DNA of 64,000 nucleotides from Variovorax sp. EL159 (GCF_900100965.1 NZ_FMUJ01000003.1:744001-808000), one strand, 5' to 3'; positions 44,671 to 54,410 are shown, numbered from the stretch's first letter. A program made the numbers and translations. Notes: generated by a model not told the origin, from the sequence alone.

Positions 44671-45126
44671 ATGACCAGCGCCGTCTTCAGCATCGCTCCC
44701 GCGGATGGCCGCATCACGGCCTTCGGCATCGCCATCGATGCCGACACCAAGGCCGAAGACCTTCCCGCGCTCTTCTCGAAAACATGCCAGGCCGCGAACA
44801 TCGAAGGCAGGCCGGTCAGCTGCGTCTTCGCTAGTGCCACCGGCACCGTCGACAACATGACGGCAGAGTTGACGCTGCGCTTCGAAAACGACCTGCTGGT
44901 CAGCGCCTTCATCACCCTCACCCCGCCGCGCCTTCGCAACCTGAGCGGCGACGATTTCTACAACAGTGCCGACGACCGCCAACGCGTGCACGCACGCTGG
45001 CTCCGGTCCATCGGCATCGCGGCCACGCCCGCGTCTTTCCCCTGGGGCGAGGTCGGCATCGCCAGGGACCGCAGCGAGAACGTTCACATCTACGTTCACA
45101 CCCGCAACAACACCTGGGCGCGCTGA
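44671..45126 (+). CDS. Small soluble protein of unknown function at the operon end
   Basis: A 151-residue protein without signal peptide. Features are FSIAPADGRITAFGIAIDAD, two cysteines (FSKTCQAAN, PVSCVFASA) and RSIGIAATPASFPWGEVGIA near the end. I do not recognise it. The start is unclear: a TTG at 44629 overlaps the previous stop, while the ATG at 44671 is conventional; neither has a good ribosome site. It is the last plus-strand gene before the convergent AraC gene, and it may be part of the importer operon. Confidence 0.55.
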   Translation: MTSAVFSIAPADGRITAFGIAIDADTKAEDLPALFSKTCQAANIEGRPVSCVFASATGTVDNMTAELTLRFENDLLVSAFITLTPPRLRNLSGDDFYNSADDRQRVHARWLRSIGIAATPASFPWGEVGIARDRSENVHIYVHTRNNTWAR

Positions 45127-45136
45127 CCGTTCAGAC

Positions 45137-45973
45137 TCAACGCAGCGCAGCCCGGTTCGCAAAGTACCGCGCCGGCGACTCCCCGAAGCTGCGCCTGAAC
45201 ATCGCGATGAAGTTGCTCGGCGTCGCATAGCCCAGCGCATCGGCAATGTCGGCCACCGCCTCGCCGCGCGCGAGCCGCTCCAGCGCATGCACCAGCCGCG
45301 CCTGCTGGCGCCATTGCGCGAAGCTCACGGACGTTTCGGCCAGGAACAGGCGGCTCAATGTGCGCGCGGAGAGACCTGCCCATCGTGCCCATTCGTCCAT
45401 CGTGCGGCAGTCCTCGGGCTGCGCGTAGATGGCCGTTGCGATGCGCAGCAGGCGGCGGTCGATGGGCATCGGCAGGTGCAGCGGCTCGTGCGGCGCGCGG
45501 CGCATTTCGTCGAGCAGCACGGCGATCATTCGCTCCTGCTCGGCATCCAGTTGCGCCTGCCCGGTCCAGGTGACCGCGCGACGCACCAGCGCCCGCATCA
45601 GCTCGCTGATGCCGATGACGCAGGGGCACGTGGGCAGCTCACGGCTGGCTTGGGGGGTGATCAGCACGCTCCAGCCACTCATCGCGCCGCTGATGCTGAC
45701 CTTGTGCGCCTCGCCGGGCGGCAGCCAACCCGCGCGGTGTGGCGGCAGCAACCACGAACCGTGCGCGGTACGCACATGCACGAGGCCGCTTTCAACGCAG
45801 AAGACCTGTCCACGCAAGTGGCTGTGCCAGTCGTATTCGCGCGTGCCGAGGCGGAATTCGTTGCCCGCGTCATCGTCGCCCCACAACGCGATCAGCGCAG
45901 GGCCGTCGGCGCGCTCGCTGAGATCGGGCATGCCGCCGCCGGCCTCGGTCTTGGTCGCGGGTTTCTTTGCCAT
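45137..45973 (-). CDS. AraC family transcriptional regulator, cupin type
   Basis: A 278-residue regulator. Residues about 20-165 form a cupin-like sensor (WHSHLRGQVFCVESGLVHVR, LPPHRAGWLPPGEAHKVSIS). Residues about 190-275 form the AraC helix-turn-helix pair (MDEWARWAGLSARTLSRLF, then VADIADALGYATPSNFIAMF and RRSFGESPARYF). It faces a cytosine deaminase across about 90 bases, so it plausibly controls that gene; the effector is unknown. Start at ATG 45973 is chosen because the conserved part begins there; the frame is open upstream into the divergent intergenic region. Confidence 0.9.
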   Translation of the reverse strand: MAKKPATKTEAGGGMPDLSERADGPALIALWGDDDAGNEFRLGTREYDWHSHLRGQVFCVESGLVHVRTAHGSWLLPPHRAGWLPPGEAHKVSISGAMSGWSVLITPQASRELPTCPCVIGISELMRALVRRAVTWTGQAQLDAEQERMIAVLLDEMRRAPHEPLHLPMPIDRRLLRIATAIYAQPEDCRTMDEWARWAGLSARTLSRLFLAETSVSFAQWRQQARLVHALERLARGEAVADIADALGYATPSNFIAMFRRSFGESPARYFANRAALR

Positions 45974-46062
45974 CGCGGGATTTTCACGGCCCGCCCCGCA
46001 TTCCAGCGGCATCGCGGCGGAAAATACCGCCCACCCATCCGTCCTCCAGAGACCTCCACACG

Positions 46063-47349
46063 ATGCTCGACCTTCTCATCACCAACGCCACCCTTCCCGA
46101 CGGCCGCACCGGCATGTCGATTGCCGTGCAGGACGGCCGCATCGCCGAAGTCACCGAAGGCCTCGATGCACCGGCGCACGAGAAGCTTGATGCACAAGGC
46201 CTGCTGCTCGCGCCGCATTTCGTCGACCCGCACTTCCACATGGACGCCACGCTGAGCTACGGCCTGCCGCGCGTCAATGAAAGCGGCACGCTGCTCGAAG
46301 GCATCGCGTTGTGGGGCGAGCTGAAGCCGCTGCTCACGGCCGATGCGCTGATCGAACGCGCGCTGGCGTACTGCGACTGGGCCGTGGCCAAGGGGCTGCT
46401 GGCGGTGCGCTCGCACGTGGACACCAGCGACGCGAGCCTGCTCGCTGTCGACGCGCTGCTCGAAGTCAAGCGCCAGGTCGCGCCCTACCTCGACCTGCAG
46501 CTCGTCGCCTTTCCGCAAGATGGCGTGCTGCGCTCGCCAGGCGGCGTGGAGAACATCGAGCGCGCGCTCGACAAGGGCGTGGACGTGGTCGGCGGCATTC
46601 CGCATTTCGAGCGCACCATGGCCGATGGCGCCGCGAGCGTGAAGCTGCTGTGCGAAATGGCGGCCGAGCGCGGCAAGCTGGTCGACATGCACTGCGACGA
46701 GTCGGACGACCCGCTCTCGCGCCACATCGAAACGCTGGCTTTCGAAGCGCAGCGGCTGGGCATGCAGGGCCGCGTGACCGGCTCGCACTGCACCTCGATG
46801 CACTCGATGGACAACTACTACGTGAGCAAGCTGTTGCCGCTGATCGCGCAGAGCGGCGTGGCGGTGATCTCGAACCCGCTCATCAACATCACGCTGCAGG
46901 GCCGCCACGACAGCTACCCCAAGCGGCGCGGCATGACCCGCGTGCCCGAGCTGATGGCCGCCGGCGTGAACGTCGCCTTCGGCCACGACTGCGTGATGGA
47001 CCCGTGGTACGGCATGGGCTCGGGCGACATGCTCGAGGTGGCGCACATGGGCCTGCACGTGGCGCAGATGACCAGCCAGGCCGGCATCCGCCAGTGCTTC
47101 GAGGCAGTGACGACGAATGCCGCGCGCGTGATGCACCTGGAAAACTACGGCATCGCGGCCGGCTGCGACGCCAGCTTCGTGCTGCTGCAGGCGCGCGATC
47201 CGGTCGAGGCGATCCGTTTGCGTGCCGTGCGACTCAAGGTGTTCCGCAAGGGGCGGTTGCTGGCCGAGACGCCCGCCGCCACCGCCAGCCTGCATCTCGC
47301 GGGTCGGGGGGCCTCGACGAGCTGGATGGCGCCGAGGCACGCCGGCTGA
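46063..47349 (+). CDS. codA: Cytosine deaminase (amidohydrolase family)
   Basis: A 428-residue zinc or iron amidohydrolase that converts cytosine to uracil. Metal ligands are visible in PHFHMDATL, VDMHCDESDDP, GSHCTSMHSM and GHDCVMDPWY. Length and order match CodA-type cytosine deaminases. Downstream there is no matching cytosine permease gene, consistent with uptake by the BMP importer upstream. Divergent from the AraC regulator. Isoguanine or triazine deamination occurs in relatives, so the exact substrate is not fully certain. Confidence 0.88.
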   Translation: MLDLLITNATLPDGRTGMSIAVQDGRIAEVTEGLDAPAHEKLDAQGLLLAPHFVDPHFHMDATLSYGLPRVNESGTLLEGIALWGELKPLLTADALIERALAYCDWAVAKGLLAVRSHVDTSDASLLAVDALLEVKRQVAPYLDLQLVAFPQDGVLRSPGGVENIERALDKGVDVVGGIPHFERTMADGAASVKLLCEMAAERGKLVDMHCDESDDPLSRHIETLAFEAQRLGMQGRVTGSHCTSMHSMDNYYVSKLLPLIAQSGVAVISNPLINITLQGRHDSYPKRRGMTRVPELMAAGVNVAFGHDCVMDPWYGMGSGDMLEVAHMGLHVAQMTSQAGIRQCFEAVTTNAARVMHLENYGIAAGCDASFVLLQARDPVEAIRLRAVRLKVFRKGRLLAETPAATASLHLAGRGASTSWMAPRHAG

Positions 47350-47427
47350 CTGAGTGAAGCGGTCAGCCCGCCGAAAGGGCTGCCGCGTGAAAATCCCGAA
47401 TCTCATCGGTTCATCGGGAGCACTCTC

Positions 47428-48312
47428 ATGAAACGTCTTGCACGAATCTGCGCGACATGGTTGCTCGTGCTGGCCTTCTCGCCGGTCATGGCGCAGCAGC
47501 CTGCCGAGGCGACCGCGACACCCGGTGGTGTGCGGCTGCTGGCCAACCAGCCCTACGGTCCGGATGCTCGGCAGCGCATGGACGTCTACCTGCCGCCCAA
47601 TGCGCAAGGCGCCCCGGTGCTCGTGATGGTCCACGGCGGGGCCTGGATGTTCGGCAGCAAGGAGGCCGCCTCGGTGGTGAGCCAGAAGGTCGAACACTGG
47701 GTGCGCGACCAGGGCTTCATCCTCGTGTCGGTGGGCTACCGCTTCGTGCCACAGGTCGATGTGATGCAGCAGGCGCAGGACGTGGCGCGAGCGGTGGCCA
47801 CCGCACAGGCCAGCGCGCCTTCCTGGGGCGGCGATGCCGGCCGCTTCGTGCTCATGGGCCATTCGGCCGGCGCGCACCTCGTCGCGCTGCTCAGCGCCTC
47901 GCCCGACATCGCGCGGCAGCAAGGCGCCCGCCCATGGCTGGGCGCCGTGGCACTCGACAGCGCCGCGCTGGACACAGCCGCGCTGATGCAGCGTCGCCAC
48001 ATGCCCTTCTACGACCGCGTCTTCGGCAATGATCCCGCCTACTGGCGCACTGTGTCGCCCACCGCCACGCTCGCGCGTGGCGCACCGCCGATGCTGCTGG
48101 TGTGCTCGACCCAGCGCCGCGACGGCTCGTGCACCCAGGCCCGGGCGTTCGCTGCGCGGATCGCCGCCACCGGCGGTCGTGCGGAAGTGGCGCCGCAAGA
48201 CCTGTCGCACGCGCAGATCAACGCCGAACTGGGGCTTCCAGGCGCATACACCGCGACGGTGGATGCGTTCATCCAGCCCCTGGCCTTGCGCGGCGCGCCG
48301 AGCCGGAGCTAG
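47428..48312 (+). CDS. Exported alpha/beta hydrolase (BD-FAE-like esterase)
   Basis: A 294-residue esterase. A Sec signal ends near VMAQQ. HGGAWMFG is the oxyanion motif, GHSAGAHL holds the nucleophile Ser, and SHAQINAE near the end carries the His; the acid residue is probably in CSTQRRDGS. This is the carboxylesterase/BD-FAE branch, which cuts short esters or feruloyl groups. It ends four bases inside the stop of the convergent Sir2 gene. Extracytoplasmic location is inferred from the signal peptide. Confidence 0.87.
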   Translation: MKRLARICATWLLVLAFSPVMAQQPAEATATPGGVRLLANQPYGPDARQRMDVYLPPNAQGAPVLVMVHGGAWMFGSKEAASVVSQKVEHWVRDQGFILVSVGYRFVPQVDVMQQAQDVARAVATAQASAPSWGGDAGRFVLMGHSAGAHLVALLSASPDIARQQGARPWLGAVALDSAALDTAALMQRRHMPFYDRVFGNDPAYWRTVSPTATLARGAPPMLLVCSTQRRDGSCTQARAFAARIAATGGRAEVAPQDLSHAQINAELGLPGAYTATVDAFIQPLALRGAPSRS

Positions 48313-49157
48313 GCAGCGTCGGGTTGCGGCTCGGGCGCCAGCTGCTGCGCGAGTTCGGACAACGCCTCGCCCACCGGGCGCTCGATCTTCAGCGAAAGCA
48401 GCGCGTCGGCCCGCGTGCGGCCCAGGTTCACCGCCGCCACGGGCTTGCCTGCCGCAGCGGCCGCCTGCACGAAGCGGAAGCCCGAATACACCATCAGCGA
48501 CGAACCGGCCACGAGCACCGCATCGGCCTGTTCCATCGCCGCGAAGGCGGCGGTAACGCGCTCCTTCGGGACGCTCTCGCCGAAGAACACGACATCCGGC
48601 TTGAGCAGGCCGCCGCAATGCGGGCAGGCGGGCACGTCGAAGGTGGAGAAATCACGGCCTTCCAGGTCTGCATCGCCGTCCGGAGCGACGCGGGCCTCCA
48701 GCTCGGCCCAGCGCGGGTTGCGTTGCCGCAATTCGATCTGCAGCTCCGCGCGCGATGTGCGCCGTTCGCAGCCCATGCACCGTACGGTGTCGATGCGGCC
48801 GTGCAGATCGATGGCGCCCCGGCTACCGGCTGCCTCGTGCAACCCATCGACGTTCTGCGTCAGCAGCATGCCCACGCGGCCTGCGTCCCCGAGTCGCGCC
48901 AGCGCGCGATGCGCCGCGCCCGGACGGGCGCCGGCCATGGTCGGCCAGCCGATCAGGCTGCGCGCCCAGTAGCGTCGGCGCGTGGACTCCTCACCCATGA
49001 AGGCCTGGTAAGTGACGGGCGACGGGCGCTTCCATTCGCCATCGACGTCGCGGTAGTCGGGGATGCCCGAATCGGTGCTGCACCCTGCGCCGGTGAGCAC
49101 GAAGAGCGTGCGGTGGCGTGTGGCGAAGTCGGCGAGCGCGGCGGAATTGGCGTCCAT
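48309..49157 (-). CDS. NAD-dependent protein deacylase of the Sir2 family
   Basis: A 282-residue sirtuin. The NAD loop is LTGAGCSTDSGIPDYRDVDG, the catalytic His lies in DLHGRIDTVRC, TQNVDGLHEAAG is conserved, and two pairs of cysteines (CMGCERR and CPHCGG) bind zinc. PDVVFFGESVP and AGSSLMVYSGFRFV complete the family pattern. It removes acyl groups from lysines in cytoplasmic proteins. Its stop overlaps the esterase stop by four bases on the other strand. The branch (class II, SIRT4-like) is a tentative assignment. Confidence 0.92.
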   Translation of the reverse strand: MDANSAALADFATRHRTLFVLTGAGCSTDSGIPDYRDVDGEWKRPSPVTYQAFMGEESTRRRYWARSLIGWPTMAGARPGAAHRALARLGDAGRVGMLLTQNVDGLHEAAGSRGAIDLHGRIDTVRCMGCERRTSRAELQIELRQRNPRWAELEARVAPDGDADLEGRDFSTFDVPACPHCGGLLKPDVVFFGESVPKERVTAAFAAMEQADAVLVAGSSLMVYSGFRFVQAAAAAGKPVAAVNLGRTRADALLSLKIERPVGEALSELAQQLAPEPQPDAA

Positions 49158-49298
49158 CCGGGGAGCATACGTGGCCTCGCCGCGAGCCGCGCGGCCAGGG
49201 GGAAATGGCCGGCACCGAAGGCACTGCGTCGGTCGGCAGCCATTGCGCCCCGGGGCAGCCCTTCCTACGATGCCTGCGTCACCTCACCAGGAGTTCGC

Positions 49299-49709
49299 AT
49301 GAAAGTCCAAGGCGCCTGTCACTGCGGCGAGATCAGGTACGAAGCCGAAGTCGACCCGGAAAAGGTCGGGCTGTGCAACTGCACCGACTGCCAGGTGCTC
49401 TCGGGCACCGCCTATCGCGTGTCGGTGACGGTGCCGGCCTCCAGCTTCCGCCTCCTGAGCGGCATGCCGAGAACCTATGTGAAGACGGCGGACAGCGGTG
49501 CGCGCCGGCGGCAGAGCTTCTGCGGGAACTGCGGCACACCGATCCACGCCAGCGCGGACAGCGATGCCCCGACCAGCTATTCGCTGCGCATCGGCCCCCT
49601 GGCGCAGCGCGCGCTGCTGCCTCCACGCCGACGGATATGGTGCCGCTCGGCACTGGCATGGTCGGAAGACCTGAGTGGGTTGCCGGCCGTCGATACGCAA
49701 CCGGCCTGA
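49299..49709 (+). CDS. GFA family protein (glutathione-dependent formaldehyde-activating type)
   Basis: A 136-residue zinc protein of the GFA/CENP-V family. Zinc ligands are visible in GACHCGEIRY, GLCNCTDCQ and FCGNCGTPIH. The C-terminus RIWCRSALAWSEDLSGLP is typical. Despite the name, most members have no proven formaldehyde activity. CCAGGAG lies about 8 bases before the ATG at 49299. It is convergent with a GNAT gene. Confidence 0.9.
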   Translation: MKVQGACHCGEIRYEAEVDPEKVGLCNCTDCQVLSGTAYRVSVTVPASSFRLLSGMPRTYVKTADSGARRRQSFCGNCGTPIHASADSDAPTSYSLRIGPLAQRALLPPRRRIWCRSALAWSEDLSGLPAVDTQPA

Positions 49710-49719
49710 ACTCTCCGGA

Positions 49720-50277
49720 TCAAGATCCGGGTGCTTCGAGGTCGCACCACATGTGGACCTTCGCCAGCAAGGCATCGCCGACCGCGATGGCCAGAGGCTC
49801 GGTGCCGAAGACGCGAAAGCCGCAGTCCTCATAGAGTTTCTGCGCCGCTTCATTGCCTTCGGTGACGGTGAGTTGCACGAGCCTCAGGTGACCGCGCGCG
49901 CGTGCGTGGTCGAGCAAGGCCAGCACCAGTCGCCTGCCAAAACCGGCACGGCGCGCCGAGGCCGTCACCGACATGCCGAACAGCGTGGCCTTGTGGCTCG
50001 TTCGCTGCCGCGTCTCGAAACTCAGGCCAGCCGCGCCGACCAGCGCGCCGCAGTCGTCGAAGGCACCGTAGACGATGCTCTCGCCGCCGTCGTCGGCTCC
50101 CAGGCGCTGCATCCACCAGCTCAGCGGCAAGGCAGCGCGTTCTTCCACCGTGGAGGTGAAGGCGCTGGGGTGCGTGGCGTAGGCATCGAGCATCACGGCG
50201 CGATAGGCCTGCGTGTCGGCCGCGTTCAACTGGCGGACGATGTCGCGATCTTGCGGCGAAGCCTCAGAAGCGGACAC
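49720..50277 (-). CDS. GNAT acetyltransferase with GTG start
   Basis: A 185-residue acetyltransferase. Markers are RQLNAADTQAYRAVMLDAYA at the start, MSVTASARRAGFGRRLVLAL (acetyl-CoA loop) and QKLYEDCGFRVFGTEPLAI near the end. No ATG lies before the conserved first strand, so I chose the GTG at 50277, which overlaps the end of the upstream DUF3574 gene by 14 bases. Substrate unknown. It is the last gene of a minus-strand run beginning with cls. Confidence 0.83.
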   Translation of the reverse strand: MSASEASPQDRDIVRQLNAADTQAYRAVMLDAYATHPSAFTSTVEERAALPLSWWMQRLGADDGGESIVYGAFDDCGALVGAAGLSFETRQRTSHKATLFGMSVTASARRAGFGRRLVLALLDHARARGHLRLVQLTVTEGNEAAQKLYEDCGFRVFGTEPLAIAVGDALLAKVHMWCDLEAPGS

Positions 50278-50716
50278 AGACGGCCTGTCTTTCCTGCAAC
50301 ACGGCTTCCTGCGCGAAGCGCTGACGGTAGGTCCCGACGATGGTCGCGATGGCGGCGTCGTCCTTCTCGCTGCGCGAATGCAGCAGCACGACCAGCTTGG
50401 AGCGCTCGCGTACCACCTCGCCCGACACGCCGCGCCACTGGCCGGCGGCATCGATCACCGTCAGGCCCTGCGGAAAGGCCGGCGTCACAGTGGCATCGAG
50501 GAACGCCGTCCACTCGGCATCCGACACCTGACCACCCGAGGGAATGGCCCGGCCGAAAAACAGCGTGTCGCGCTCGAAGGGTTCGAAGCCGCTGGCGCAG
50601 GCCTTGGCACCACCGGGCGCCGATGGCGGCAAGGCACCGCATCCGGCCAGCGCCACGGCCACCAAGGCAGCCGCCCACGCGGTGCGGGCAAGAGACGGGA
50701 TGCCTGTTGTCTTCAT
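50264..50716 (-). CDS. DUF3574 family lipoprotein
   Basis: A 150-residue exported protein. A lipoprotein signal ends in LAGC (Cys26). The mature part has DTLFFGRAIPSGGQVSDAEW, LTVIDAAGQWRG and SKLVVLLHSRSEKDDAAI, the pattern of DUF3574 proteins, whose function is unknown. GGAGG lies about 8 bases before the ATG at 50716. It lies between the hexapeptide acetyltransferase and the GNAT gene on the same strand. Confidence 0.88.
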   Translation of the reverse strand: MKTTGIPSLARTAWAAALVAVALAGCGALPPSAPGGAKACASGFEPFERDTLFFGRAIPSGGQVSDAEWTAFLDATVTPAFPQGLTVIDAAGQWRGVSGEVVRERSKLVVLLHSRSEKDDAAIATIVGTYRQRFAQEAVLQERQAVCVRF

Positions 50717-50741
50717 GCGAAAAAACCTCCGTGCGTCGTCG

Positions 50742-51476
50742 TCAACCAGGCAGAAAGATCAGCGGCGCGGGTTGCCCCTCGGCGGGCGGCTCACCGCGAT
50801 CGAGCAGGCGCCAGCCGGGATTCCAGCGCGACAGGCTGCCCGCGGCAACTGCCGCCTCCAGCGTCGACTGCGCCACCTCCGGATGCTGCCAGTCGAGCGC
50901 CAGCGTGCGCAGGTCCCAGTCCCACCAGGGGCAGGCGCGGATTCGTTCGACGAGCGCATCGGGAAAGCGCTGGCGGATCACCCGGGCCGGCACGCCGCCC
51001 ACGACGGTGAAGGGCGCCACGTCGCGCGTCACCACCGCGCCCGCGCCGATCACTGCACCGTCGCCGATGGTGATGCCGCTCTTGAGGCTCACCCGCGAGC
51101 CGATCCACACGTCATTGCCGATGGTCACCGGCGAATGCGACGGAAACTGGCCGACGGACTGGTGCCGGTAGGGTTCCGGAAAATTCGGCGCATAGGCCAG
51201 CATGTGTGTCGTGAACCAGTCGGCGGGATGGTCCGACAGGGTCTGCACGCCATCGCCGATGGAGCAATAGCGCCCCATGTGCACGTCGACGAGCAGCGCG
51301 CCGGGCGAGATGCTCGAATACGCGCCCACGGCGCACCGGCCGTGCATCTGCACGGCATGCCAGACGCGCAGCGGCGTCTCGAAGCGGAACGGCATCGGCA
51401 GCAGCGAGCCTTCCGAAATGAAGAGCCCGTAGCTTTCAAGGCCCTTCGAGAGTTCGGCGTTGATCGTCAGGCTCAT
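50742..51476 (-). CDS. Hexapeptide-repeat (left-handed beta-helix) acetyltransferase
   Basis: A 244-residue protein of the CatB-related xenobiotic/sugar acetyltransferase type. The hexapeptide repeats are obvious in [16 protein letters not shown] and [19 protein letters not shown], with [15 protein letters not shown] closing the coil. A catalytic His is probably in LSDHPADWF. Such enzymes acetylate sugars of surface polysaccharides or antibiotics. The gene lies 12 bases after exonuclease I on the same strand. Acceptor unknown. Confidence 0.87.
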   Translation of the reverse strand: MSLTINAELSKGLESYGLFISEGSLLPMPFRFETPLRVWHAVQMHGRCAVGAYSSISPGALLVDVHMGRYCSIGDGVQTLSDHPADWFTTHMLAYAPNFPEPYRHQSVGQFPSHSPVTIGNDVWIGSRVSLKSGITIGDGAVIGAGAVVTRDVAPFTVVGGVPARVIRQRFPDALVERIRACPWWDWDLRTLALDWQHPEVAQSTLEAAVAAGSLSRWNPGWRLLDRGEPPAEGQPAPLIFLPG

Positions 51477-51488
51477 GGGGTGCGCCTG

Positions 51489-52928
51489 TCAGGCCTCGGG
51501 CGCGATGGCCTCGGCGTATTCGTAGAGCGCGCCGAGGATCTCTTCCCCGCGCTCGTCGGCGTTCTCGGAGAGCGCGTCGACCTCGCTGAACAGCATCTCG
51601 ATGGTGCGCGCCCCGCCCTCGCCCTTGAAGAGCTTTGCGACGCGCAGGGCTTCCCAGCGCTCGGTTTCGTCCTCGCTCAGCAGCTCGGGCCAGTTGCGCG
51701 CGCGGTAGCGGAACAGGATCTCGTCGAGCCGGCCGTCGTCGAAGCCGGTGCGGTCCTTGGCGAGTTCTTCCGGCGACAACGCGCGCAGCTGGTTCAGGCG
51801 GCGCCGGTCGGCGTTGCCGACGAAGCCGCCGTAGAGGTCTTCGTCGACGTCGGGCGTGGCCTCTTTCGGCCGTGCATACACCTTCGACCAGATGGCGCTC
51901 ATGTCGGGCAGGTCGCGTGCGATGGCGGCATGGCGCATGGCCGTGTCGAGATCGACGCCCCAGCGCTCGGCCATGGCCGGTGCCAGCGTGCGCAGGTTGC
52001 CCACCACCATCGGCGACTTGTTGAGGTGAATGCCCTTCACGGGCAACCGCACCATGCCTTCAGGCAGATCGGCGGTGCGGGTGAACATGCGAAGGCGCAG
52101 CGTGTCGGCATCGATGTCGCGCAGCTCGCTCGGGTCGTGAGACAAATCCCAGGCGAGCAGTTCGTTCTTGTTGGTCGGATGGCTCGCGAGCGGCCACATC
52201 ACGGCCAGGCAGCCGCGCTCGGCCGGGAACATGCCCGAGACGTGCAGGAAGGGCTTGGCGGTTTCGCGCGTCGCGGGCAGGCCGAGTTCGCTGGCCACGC
52301 GGTCCTTGCGGTGCAGGCCGAAGGCGAAATCGAACAGCTTGGGCTGCTTGTCGCGGATGAGCCGGGCCAGCGCGATGGTGGCCCGCACGTCCGACAGCGC
52401 ATCGTGCGCCGACTCGTGCAAGAGGCCGTTGGCGCGCGCCAGGTCTTCGAGCTTGAAGCTGGGCTTGCCGTCTTCCTTCTTCGGCCATTCGATGCCGTCG
52501 GGGCGCAGCGCATACGTGAGGCGCACCACGTCGAGCAGGTCCCAGCGGCCGCAGTCGTTCTGCCACTCGCGCGCATAGGGGTCGATCAGGTTGCGCCAGA
52601 ACATGAAGCGCGTGACCTCGTCGTCGAAGCGGATGGTGTTGTAGCCCACGCCGATGGTGCCGGGCTGCGAGAAGGCCTGCTCGATCTGCGCGGCGAACGC
52701 GTGCTCGGGAATGCCGCGCTCCAGGCACACCTGCGGCGTGATGCCGGTGATGAGGCAGGCTTCGGGGCTGGGCAGGTAGTCTGGCGCGGGCTTGCAATAG
52801 ACCATGAGCGGCTCGCCGACTTCGTTCAACTCGGCGTCGGTGCGGATGGCGGCGAACTGCGAGGGCCGGTCGCGGCGCGGCACGGCGCCGAAGGTTTCGT
52901 AGTCGTGCCAGAGAAAGGTGTGGTTCAT
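51489..52928 (-). CDS. sbcB: Exodeoxyribonuclease I
   Basis: A 479-residue 3'-5' single-strand DNA exonuclease of the DEDDh type, active in repair and recombination. The first motif is LWHDYETFGAVP, the second is GVGYNTIRFDDEVTRFMF, and SAHDALSDVRATIALARLI holds the third. Length and the C-terminal RARNWPELLSEDETERWEAL match E. coli ExoI. The TGA of cls and the ATG at 52928 are adjacent (TGAATG), so the two are translated together. Confidence 0.95.
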   Translation of the reverse strand: MNHTFLWHDYETFGAVPRRDRPSQFAAIRTDAELNEVGEPLMVYCKPAPDYLPSPEACLITGITPQVCLERGIPEHAFAAQIEQAFSQPGTIGVGYNTIRFDDEVTRFMFWRNLIDPYAREWQNDCGRWDLLDVVRLTYALRPDGIEWPKKEDGKPSFKLEDLARANGLLHESAHDALSDVRATIALARLIRDKQPKLFDFAFGLHRKDRVASELGLPATRETAKPFLHVSGMFPAERGCLAVMWPLASHPTNKNELLAWDLSHDPSELRDIDADTLRLRMFTRTADLPEGMVRLPVKGIHLNKSPMVVGNLRTLAPAMAERWGVDLDTAMRHAAIARDLPDMSAIWSKVYARPKEATPDVDEDLYGGFVGNADRRRLNQLRALSPEELAKDRTGFDDGRLDEILFRYRARNWPELLSEDETERWEALRVAKLFKGEGGARTIEMLFSEVDALSENADERGEEILGALYEYAEAIAPEA

Positions 52929-54374
52929 TCAGAGCAAGGGTGAAAACAGGCGCGCAACGGAATCGCCGAGGCGGCGCCAGAAACTTTGGGGCCGATGGGC
53001 ACGCACGGCGCCGGAACTGTGCAGGTCGGTCTCGAACTGCGCCGCCAGCGGCCGGGCCAAGGCCGGACCATAGACCACGGCGCAGACCTCGAAGTTGAGC
53101 CGGAAGCTGCGGTTGTCGAAATTCGCGGTGCCGATCATCGCGCAATGGTCGTCGACCACCAAGGTCTTGGAGTGCAGCATGCGCGCCTTGTACTCCCAGA
53201 CCTTCACGCCGGCAGCGATCAGCTCGTCGAAGTAAGAGCGCGCGGCGGCGCTCACCACGGCCGAGTCGCTGCGGCGCGGCACCAGCAGGCGCACGTCGAC
53301 ACCGCGCAGCGCGGCACTGGTCAGCGCCATCAGCGCAGGCTCGCCAGGCACGAAGTACGGCGTGGTGAGCCAGGCGCGGGTCGTGGCCGAATGGATCGCC
53401 TCGACGTGCATGCGGTGGATGGCCTCGAGCGTGTTGTCGGGACCGCTGGTGACGATCTGCACGGGGATGTCGCCGGCCTCCAGCTGCGGCAGCATGGCGT
53501 CCATGGTGTCGTCCATGCCGCGCGAGTCTTCGCCGGTGGCGTAGGTCCAGTCTTCGAGAAAAGTGGTCTGCAGCCAGCGCACCGCGCTGCCTTCGATGCG
53601 CAGGTGCACGTCGTGGTAGGCCTCGGGGTTGGTGCGCTTGTCTTCCTCGTCGGTGATGTTCACGCCGCCGGTGAAGCCCACGCGGCCGTCGCACACCACG
53701 ATCTTGCGGTGGGTGCGGTAGTTGGTCACGGGCCTAAGGCGGCGGCCGATCTTGGTGTCGTGAAAGAGCGCGACCTTCACGCCGGCGGCGTGCATCGGCG
53801 CCATGAACTCGCGGCCGATGCGCTTGGAGCCCAGTGCGTCGATCAGCAGGCGCACGGTCACGCCCTCTTTCGCACGCTCGATCAGCAGGTCGCGCAGCGC
53901 AGTGCCGATCTTGTCGGGCTCGAAGATGTAGTACTCGAGGTGAATGTGGTTGCGCGCCGCGCGTACGGCCTCGAAGATCGCGTCGAAGGTGCGCGCTCCG
54001 CCCGACAGCAGCTCGACGCCGACCGCGCTCGATACCGGCAGCCCGCAGGTCGCAGTGCCCAGCCGCGCCATCTGCTGCAGGGCCGGTGGCGCGCTTTGCG
54101 CCACATCGCGCAGCCGCGCAAGGTCAGCCTGGGCGTAGGCGCTGGCGCGGTTGCGCAGCCGCTTGAGCCGCTGCTTGCGCAAGCGCTGCGGCCCGAGGAA
54201 GTAATAGATGACGAAGCCCGCGAACGGCAGCAGCGCCAGCGACAGGATCCAGCTCATGGTGGACACCGGCGCGCGCTTTTGCATCACGATCCAGACCGAC
54301 AGCACGGCGATGTAGCCGCTCCACGCCAGGGAGAGGCCGGTTTTCCATTCGTGACTGAGTTCGGGGAGGATCAA
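52929..54374 (-). CDS. cls: Cardiolipin synthase
   Basis: A 481-residue phospholipase D-family membrane enzyme. Two N-terminal transmembrane segments (about residues 10-65) are followed by two HKD motifs: HRKIVVCDGRVGFTGG and HSKTLVVDDHCAMIG, the catalytic pair that joins two phosphatidylglycerols. HLEYYIFEPDKIG and SPLL at the end are usual. The region is not interrupted. It is first in a run with exonuclease I and the following genes. Confidence 0.93.
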   Translation of the reverse strand: MILPELSHEWKTGLSLAWSGYIAVLSVWIVMQKRAPVSTMSWILSLALLPFAGFVIYYFLGPQRLRKQRLKRLRNRASAYAQADLARLRDVAQSAPPALQQMARLGTATCGLPVSSAVGVELLSGGARTFDAIFEAVRAARNHIHLEYYIFEPDKIGTALRDLLIERAKEGVTVRLLIDALGSKRIGREFMAPMHAAGVKVALFHDTKIGRRLRPVTNYRTHRKIVVCDGRVGFTGGVNITDEEDKRTNPEAYHDVHLRIEGSAVRWLQTTFLEDWTYATGEDSRGMDDTMDAMLPQLEAGDIPVQIVTSGPDNTLEAIHRMHVEAIHSATTRAWLTTPYFVPGEPALMALTSAALRGVDVRLLVPRRSDSAVVSAAARSYFDELIAAGVKVWEYKARMLHSKTLVVDDHCAMIGTANFDNRSFRLNFEVCAVVYGPALARPLAAQFETDLHSSGAVRAHRPQSFWRRLGDSVARLFSPLL

Positions 54375-54410
54375 GGCGAAGAACGCTGTGTGGTTTCGAC
54401 CGGCCCAAAG

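Noticed and set aside
45892..48618. A 908-codon minus-strand open frame
   Set aside because: It is antisense to cytosine deaminase and the esterase, whose catalytic motifs are intact; the frame itself shows no motif.
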